NCBI GenBank assembly: GCA_030950825.1
Contig: JAUZQT010000069.1
Span: 1-37,470, forward strand
From: Mariprofundaceae bacterium
GTDB taxonomy: Bacteria; Pseudomonadota; Zetaproteobacteria; Mariprofundales; Mariprofundaceae
Direction: 5' to 3'
Length of the DNA: 37,470 nt
Shown here: in pieces, positions 34,197 through 37,470 of the stretch
Numbering within the stretch: position 1 is the stretch's first letter
How the letters are laid out: each line of letters starts with the position of its first letter
Translations under genes and position numbers: made by a program
Notes under the pieces: model-generated
What the model was told of the DNA's origin: nothing
Databases searched by the model: none
The model's input: only the letters and a program-made list of their open reading frames with translations

Positions 34197-35801
34197 TCAC
34201 GATGCTTTTTTTAAAATCTGCGCGGCAACCTTCAGTCCATCCACGGCGGCAGAAACAATGCCGCCAGCATAACCTGCACCTTCACCAATGGGGTAAAGGT
34301 TGGGGAGGGATACTGACTGCATATCCTGATCACGGATCATGCGAATCGGTGAACTGGTACGCGACTCCACAGCCAAAATATTGGCATCATCACTAATATA
34401 GCCTTTCATTTTTCTATCAAATGCAGTGAAACCATCACGCAAAGGTTCAGTGAGCCATCGTGGAAAAAGATTATGTAAATCAGCCACCTCCACACTGGGT
34501 TTGAAGCGGCTTGGTGCCAGTTTTCCAGTATTCTTTTTTTGCACAAAATCTGAAATACGCATGGCAGGTGCAGCGTAAGCTATTTGTGCCATCTCAAAAC
34601 AACGGCGCTCAAGTTCACGTTGCAAACGGATCCCACACAAAGCATCACGACCCAAGCCATGGCGATCAATATCATCGGGGGTGACTTGCACCACAATGCC
34701 AGAGTTGGCAAGCGGACTGCGCCGATGGGCATTGCTCATGCCATTGACAGCCATCATGCCTGCTTCTGTTGGTGACGGTACAATCAACCCACCAGGACAC
34801 ATGCAAAAACTGTAAACGCCACGTTTACCAATATATTGATCTGTTACTTGATGAGAAAGCCTGTATTCGGCGGCACCCAAATGTTGGTGTTTGGAAAATT
34901 GACCATACTGACATTCATTAACCCATGCTTGTAAATGTTCAGCACGCACACCGACAGCAAAGTCTTTGGCTTCGATTGCCACTCCCTGTGTATGCAAATG
35001 TTCAATGGTGTCGCGCGCCGAATGGCCAATTGCCAATACAATATGCTCAGCCAATATTTCTTCGCCATCTGCCAAGTGAACACCATTTGCCTGCTGCTTG
35101 CTGTTGAGAATATGATCCACCCGACTATCAAAACGATAATCCACCCCCAGCGTTAAAAGGTGCTCACGCATACGGCGAACAATACGAATCAGCTTATCCG
35201 TTCCCAGGTGAGGGTGTGCATCCAGTAGGATGCTTTTATCTGCGCCAAAACGCACAAATTCGGCCAAAACCCAGCGAACATAGGGGTGTTTGATACGGGT
35301 ATAGAGTTTTCCATCCGTGTAAGTGCCAGCGCCGCCCTCACCAAAACAGACGTTGCTTTCAGGGTTTAATTCACCACGGCTGCGCAAGCGACCAATATCG
35401 CGCAGGCGTTTTTCAACTGGTTTTCCTCGCTCCAATAGCGTCACACGCATACCGCCTTCAGCCAATGCCAATGCCGCAAACAAACCCGCAGGTCCAGCGC
35501 CAACAATGATCGTATGCTCTTTGTTTTTACGCGCCCATAAACCTTGTGGTTTAGCAATATTCAAACTGGAAGTCGTAATTATTTTGGCTTGTGGTGGAAG
35601 CTTTGCTGTTTCATGAACCTTGCATTCAATACTACAGACAAAATGTACGGCATTGCGTTTACGTGCATCAATGGCACGCCGAACAATGGTTATGTCTGTG
35701 ATGTCACGGCTTGTAATGTGCAATAATTTTGCAATACGCAGACGCAGATAGGTATCAGATTCATCCAATTCAACAGGTATATTGGTTAAGCGAATAAACA
35801 T
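34197..35801 (-). CDS. FAD-dependent dehydrogenase (COG2509-like)
   Basis: A 534-residue flavoprotein. After an N-terminal domain of about 90 residues (MFIRLTNIPVELDESDTYLRLRIAKLL, VRRAIDARKRNAVHFVCSIECKV), the dinucleotide motif TIIVGAGPAGLFAALALAEGG is followed by LLERGKPVEKRLRDI, NVCFGEGGAGTYTDGKLYTRIK and a C-terminal YPIGEGAGYAGGIVSAAVDGLKVA, which closes the FAD site. YSFCMCPGGLIVPSPTE is a family hallmark of COG2509 proteins. The oxidation substrate is unknown. It converges with efp and appears monocistronic. Confidence 0.87.
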   Translation of the reverse strand: MFIRLTNIPVELDESDTYLRLRIAKLLHITSRDITDITIVRRAIDARKRNAVHFVCSIECKVHETAKLPPQAKIITTSSLNIAKPQGLWARKNKEHTIIVGAGPAGLFAALALAEGGMRVTLLERGKPVEKRLRDIGRLRSRGELNPESNVCFGEGGAGTYTDGKLYTRIKHPYVRWVLAEFVRFGADKSILLDAHPHLGTDKLIRIVRRMREHLLTLGVDYRFDSRVDHILNSKQQANGVHLADGEEILAEHIVLAIGHSARDTIEHLHTQGVAIEAKDFAVGVRAEHLQAWVNECQYGQFSKHQHLGAAEYRLSHQVTDQYIGKRGVYSFCMCPGGLIVPSPTEAGMMAVNGMSNAHRRSPLANSGIVVQVTPDDIDRHGLGRDALCGIRLQRELERRCFEMAQIAYAAPAMRISDFVQKKNTGKLAPSRFKPSVEVADLHNLFPRWLTEPLRDGFTAFDRKMKGYISDDANILAVESRTSSPIRMIRDQDMQSVSLPNLYPIGEGAGYAGGIVSAAVDGLKVAAQILKKAS

Positions 35802-35996
35802 CGCCCAAGACTAGCGTTGTAAGGCCACAACGAAAGTGAATCTGTATTAGCCGCGTTAATCAACGAAGGATGTTGACCCTTTGACCTGAAGGATAGGCCA
35901 CTACGAATTACTAAATCATTTGGTACTAAAGAGTGGCATGTAGCGGAGAAATTAAGTGCGTTTAGTAAACTATCACCGAACTCCAAAGGAACCTAT
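35802..35996. other. Intergenic region, unexplained
   Basis: A 195-base stretch between two minus-strand genes. It must contain the promoter of the FAD dehydrogenase. A 66-codon minus-strand ORF (35786-35986, MEFGDSLLNALNF...) covers most of it but overlaps the dehydrogenase start and has no ribosome site I trust; I do not call it a gene. Confidence 0.3.
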
Positions 35997-36599
35997 CTAC
36001 AACTTACGCAAACGTGCCATAATCCTCTCAATGATGGATGTTTTCTGGGATTGCTTGTCTAAACTCTCGACCGCAACAAAATGGTTCAGGCAGTAACTGG
36101 CGGTAACAATACCAATACGCCGCTTTAACTGTTCATAACTTGATGCCCCCTTGAAATAATTAGCCAAGCTGGCACCATCCTCAGTAAGGGCGAAGCGATA
36201 AAGTATTTGATACTCAGCCTGCACTGCTTTATCGCCATTAAAGCTTAAATAATGGCGAATTCGCACCCGAGGCAAACGTGAAAAAATGCGCATATAGATC
36301 TTCAACCGCTCTTTATTGGGCTCTATTTTATCAAGAACTTGCGAAAATATCTGCCTAGGATTTTGGGCAATAAACAGCACTTCTTCCTCCAGATTCTCCC
36401 AATAGAAAATCAGAAGCGGTTGCTCAATCATGGTGCAGATTGCCTCCACACAGCCCCCCCCGTGTAACAGCCCGTCTGCAATGGTCAGGCTCATGGATGG
36501 CTCACGACTATAAATCTCAATCGAACTTTTACCCATCAGCGCCTTGCGAAGCAGAACGAGATGTTTGATATTTTGAAGACCCTGACTGACACGTGGCAT
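35997..36599 (-). CDS. Uncharacterised protein, faint PATAN/DUF4388-like start
   Basis: A 200-residue cytoplasmic protein from the ATG at 36599 (MPRVSQGLQNIKHLVLL), preceded by AGGAG at nine bases. The track start at 36605 is a GTG two codons upstream. The segment LQNIKHLVLLRKALMGKSSIEIYSREPSMSLTIADGLLHGGGCVEAI loosely resembles PATAN/DUF4388 domains, which begin with a helix and a short sheet and often accompany signalling proteins; this is a weak impression. The rest is helical and basic, ending ERIMARLRKL. No signal peptide or membrane span. The neighbour upstream is the PAS membrane protein. Confidence 0.7.
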   Translation of the reverse strand: MPRVSQGLQNIKHLVLLRKALMGKSSIEIYSREPSMSLTIADGLLHGGGCVEAICTMIEQPLLIFYWENLEEEVLFIAQNPRQIFSQVLDKIEPNKERLKIYMRIFSRLPRVRIRHYLSFNGDKAVQAEYQILYRFALTEDGASLANYFKGASSYEQLKRRIGIVTASYCLNHFVAVESLDKQSQKTSIIERIMARLRKL

Positions 36600-36712
36600 G
36601 ATCACCCTCTCCTATCAAGGCGAGAAGCCTATATATTCAGGCAAGAAAAAATGTGAATCCCATCACATCTTTGGCTATTTTTATGTGGCTCAGGGAAGGA
36701 GATATTATACCT

Positions 36713-36772
36713 TTAGCTGTCCTGCTTTCTGATAAAAGCAAAGAATTCCTGAGCACCTTCTGATTTTAGTGG
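36713..36772 (-). other. Out-of-frame C-terminal tail of the PAS gene
   Basis: In another minus-strand frame, directly after the PAS ORF loses frame, the sequence reads PLKSEGAQEFFAFIRKQDS and stops at 36713-36715. This is the expected last strand of a PAS domain (the E-FFAFIRKQ part). It indicates a one-base deletion near 36773-36784, where TCATTACACCA would restore MSITPLKSEG if it were TCAATTACACCA. Confidence 0.65.
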
Positions 36773-37335
36773 TGTAATGACATCTCAATTGAAATTTCAA
36801 AGCCATTGCGATGCAGTGCGCGGGTGCGTACGGGTTTATACAACCAAGGCCCAATATTATTTTGTTGGTAATGCTGCATGCCCCTTTGCTGTGCTTCCCG
36901 TAAACGAACGGGAATAATTTCAGTAACCTGCTTGCCAGTAATTTGATGCCGAGACCAACCGAACAGTACTTCCGCACTGCGATTCCATTCCAGAATTAGT
37001 CCTTGTTCATCCATACTGATATAGGCATCGTAGCTGCAATCAATGATTTCAAGCAGCCGTACGCTTTTTTTGCGTATTTCCTTCTGCATTTTCTGCTGCC
37101 GCACGAACGTGCGTTGGGCATAAAAGCCAAAGCTAACCATGATGATCGAAATTAACGCGCGCATCCAAAGTTCATTTGAGTCGTGGCTTAATAGATTGTT
37201 GAAAAAACTACCCTCGCCAAAGATGAAGGCGTGCAATAGGGCTTCAATAAACCAGAATAGAAGCGCCACCAAGATACCCAGCCCGCCAAATCCTATCCGG
37301 CTCTTCCAAATTCTAAATGGGTAGGCAAAATTCAT
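36766..37335 (-). CDS. Membrane-anchored PAS-domain protein, probably frameshifted
   Basis: As it reads here, a 189-residue protein. Two membrane spans lie near residues 17-37 (GFGGLGILVALLFWFIEALLHAF) and 58-74 (ALISIIMVSFGFYAQRT), followed by a short coiled linker and a PAS domain (LLEIIDCSYDAYISMDEQGLILEWNRSAEVLFGWSRHQITGKQVTEIIP). The frame ends abruptly at EISIEMSLHH inside the last PAS strands; the missing end is found in another frame at 36713-36772. PAS domains sense ligands, redox state or light and normally feed an output domain, but none follows here. No clear Shine-Dalgarno precedes the ATG. Confidence 0.7.
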   Translation of the reverse strand: MNFAYPFRIWKSRIGFGGLGILVALLFWFIEALLHAFIFGEGSFFNNLLSHDSNELWMRALISIIMVSFGFYAQRTFVRQQKMQKEIRKKSVRLLEIIDCSYDAYISMDEQGLILEWNRSAEVLFGWSRHQITGKQVTEIIPVRLREAQQRGMQHYQQNNIGPWLYKPVRTRALHRNGFEISIEMSLHH

Positions 37336-37379
37336 AGGGGGATAAGCAAGCTCAATGACTCACCACAAAACAAGCTGTC

Positions 37380-37455
37380 GAATGCTAATCCTGCAAAGCC
37401 GCACGCCTCCCTCATTCGAGGAAGGGCGACGTGCGGCTCCGCAGAACAAGCATTC
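37380..37455. other. Long imperfect hairpin at the window edge
   Basis: GAATGCT (37380-37386) pairs with AGCATTC (37449-37455), CTGC (37391-37394) with GCAG (37441-37444), GCCGCACG (37398-37405) with CGTGCGGC (37430-37437), and CCTC with GAGG at the tip. It lies upstream of the PAS gene. It could be a REP-like element, a terminator for a gene beyond the window, or part of a mobile element. Confidence 0.5.
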
Positions 37456-37470
37456 TAGGCAATTTTGAAG

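Noticed and set aside
35786-35986. 66-codon minus-strand ORF
   Set aside because: Overlaps the FAD dehydrogenase start, has no trusted ribosome site, and I recognise no family.
37396-37439. Group II intron domain V at the right edge
   Set aside because: The 3' strand ACGTGCGGCTC looks right, but the hairpin is about 44 bases rather than 34, lacks a clear GNRA tip on the fitting strand, and no domain VI follows.

Overview
This window is chromosomal DNA of a Gram-negative, diderm proteobacterium with roughly 45% GC. It carries LPS/Kdo and lipid A genes, outer-membrane lipoprotein sorting (lolB), a meso-DAP-type murE and a complete division and cell-wall (dcw) cluster. The mix of a diheme c-type cytochrome, a 7Fe ferredoxin, rlmN, heptose kinase and kdsB in front of a dcw cluster that includes murB would fit a Zetaproteobacterium (Mariprofundus/Ghiorsea-like iron oxidiser). 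That assignment is inference from gene content, not a search result.

Layout. 1-301: no gene; a 156-bp full-length palindromic element abuts what looks like the 5' end of a group II intron on the minus strand. 302-5129 (minus): a tight operon read right to left, JAMM peptidase - TPR lipoprotein - lolB - ispE - tRNA-Gln(TTG) - prs, in which the tRNA 5' end overlaps the ispE stop. 5242-6862 (plus): a DUF4399-type periplasmic protein, a 42-aa membrane microprotein absent from the ORF track, and a diheme cytochrome c closed by a strong terminator. 7221-11333 (plus): 7Fe ferredoxin, rlmN, then a methyltransferase, heptose-7-phosphate kinase and kdsB (LPS inner core). 11334-11693: an AT-rich regulatory region with palindromes and two oppositely oriented MraZ-type boxes. 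11694-30538 (plus): mraZ rsmH ftsL ftsI murE murF mraY murD ftsW murG murC murB ddl ftsQ ftsA ftsZ lpxC. Most junctions overlap by 1 to 11 bases, so the cluster looks strongly translationally coupled up to ftsA. 30593-33153 (minus): nagZ, a HAD-like phosphatase and an unrecognised acidic protein. 33154-33567: intergenic, holding the second copy of the palindromic element immediately upstream of efp (plus). 34197-37335 (minus): a COG2509-type FAD dehydrogenase, an unrecognised protein and a membrane PAS protein that appears to carry a one-base frameshift close to its C-terminus. The window ends in a long imperfect hairpin.

How it fits together. The core is the peptidoglycan precursor pathway (MurE, F, D, C, B, Ddl, MraY, MurG) together with the septal machinery (FtsL, I, W, Q, A, Z), headed by its regulator MraZ. 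It is flanked by envelope functions: LPS heptose and Kdo activation upstream, LpxC at the end, and muropeptide recycling (NagZ) just beyond.

The least expected material is non-coding. A dispersed palindromic element occurs as two full copies plus a remnant. Its copies differ in sequence yet each stays self-complementary, including one compensatory base-pair swap. Other points are a paired, inverted MraZ box arrangement upstream of dcw, a tRNA that overlaps ispE, and a likely group II intron fragment.
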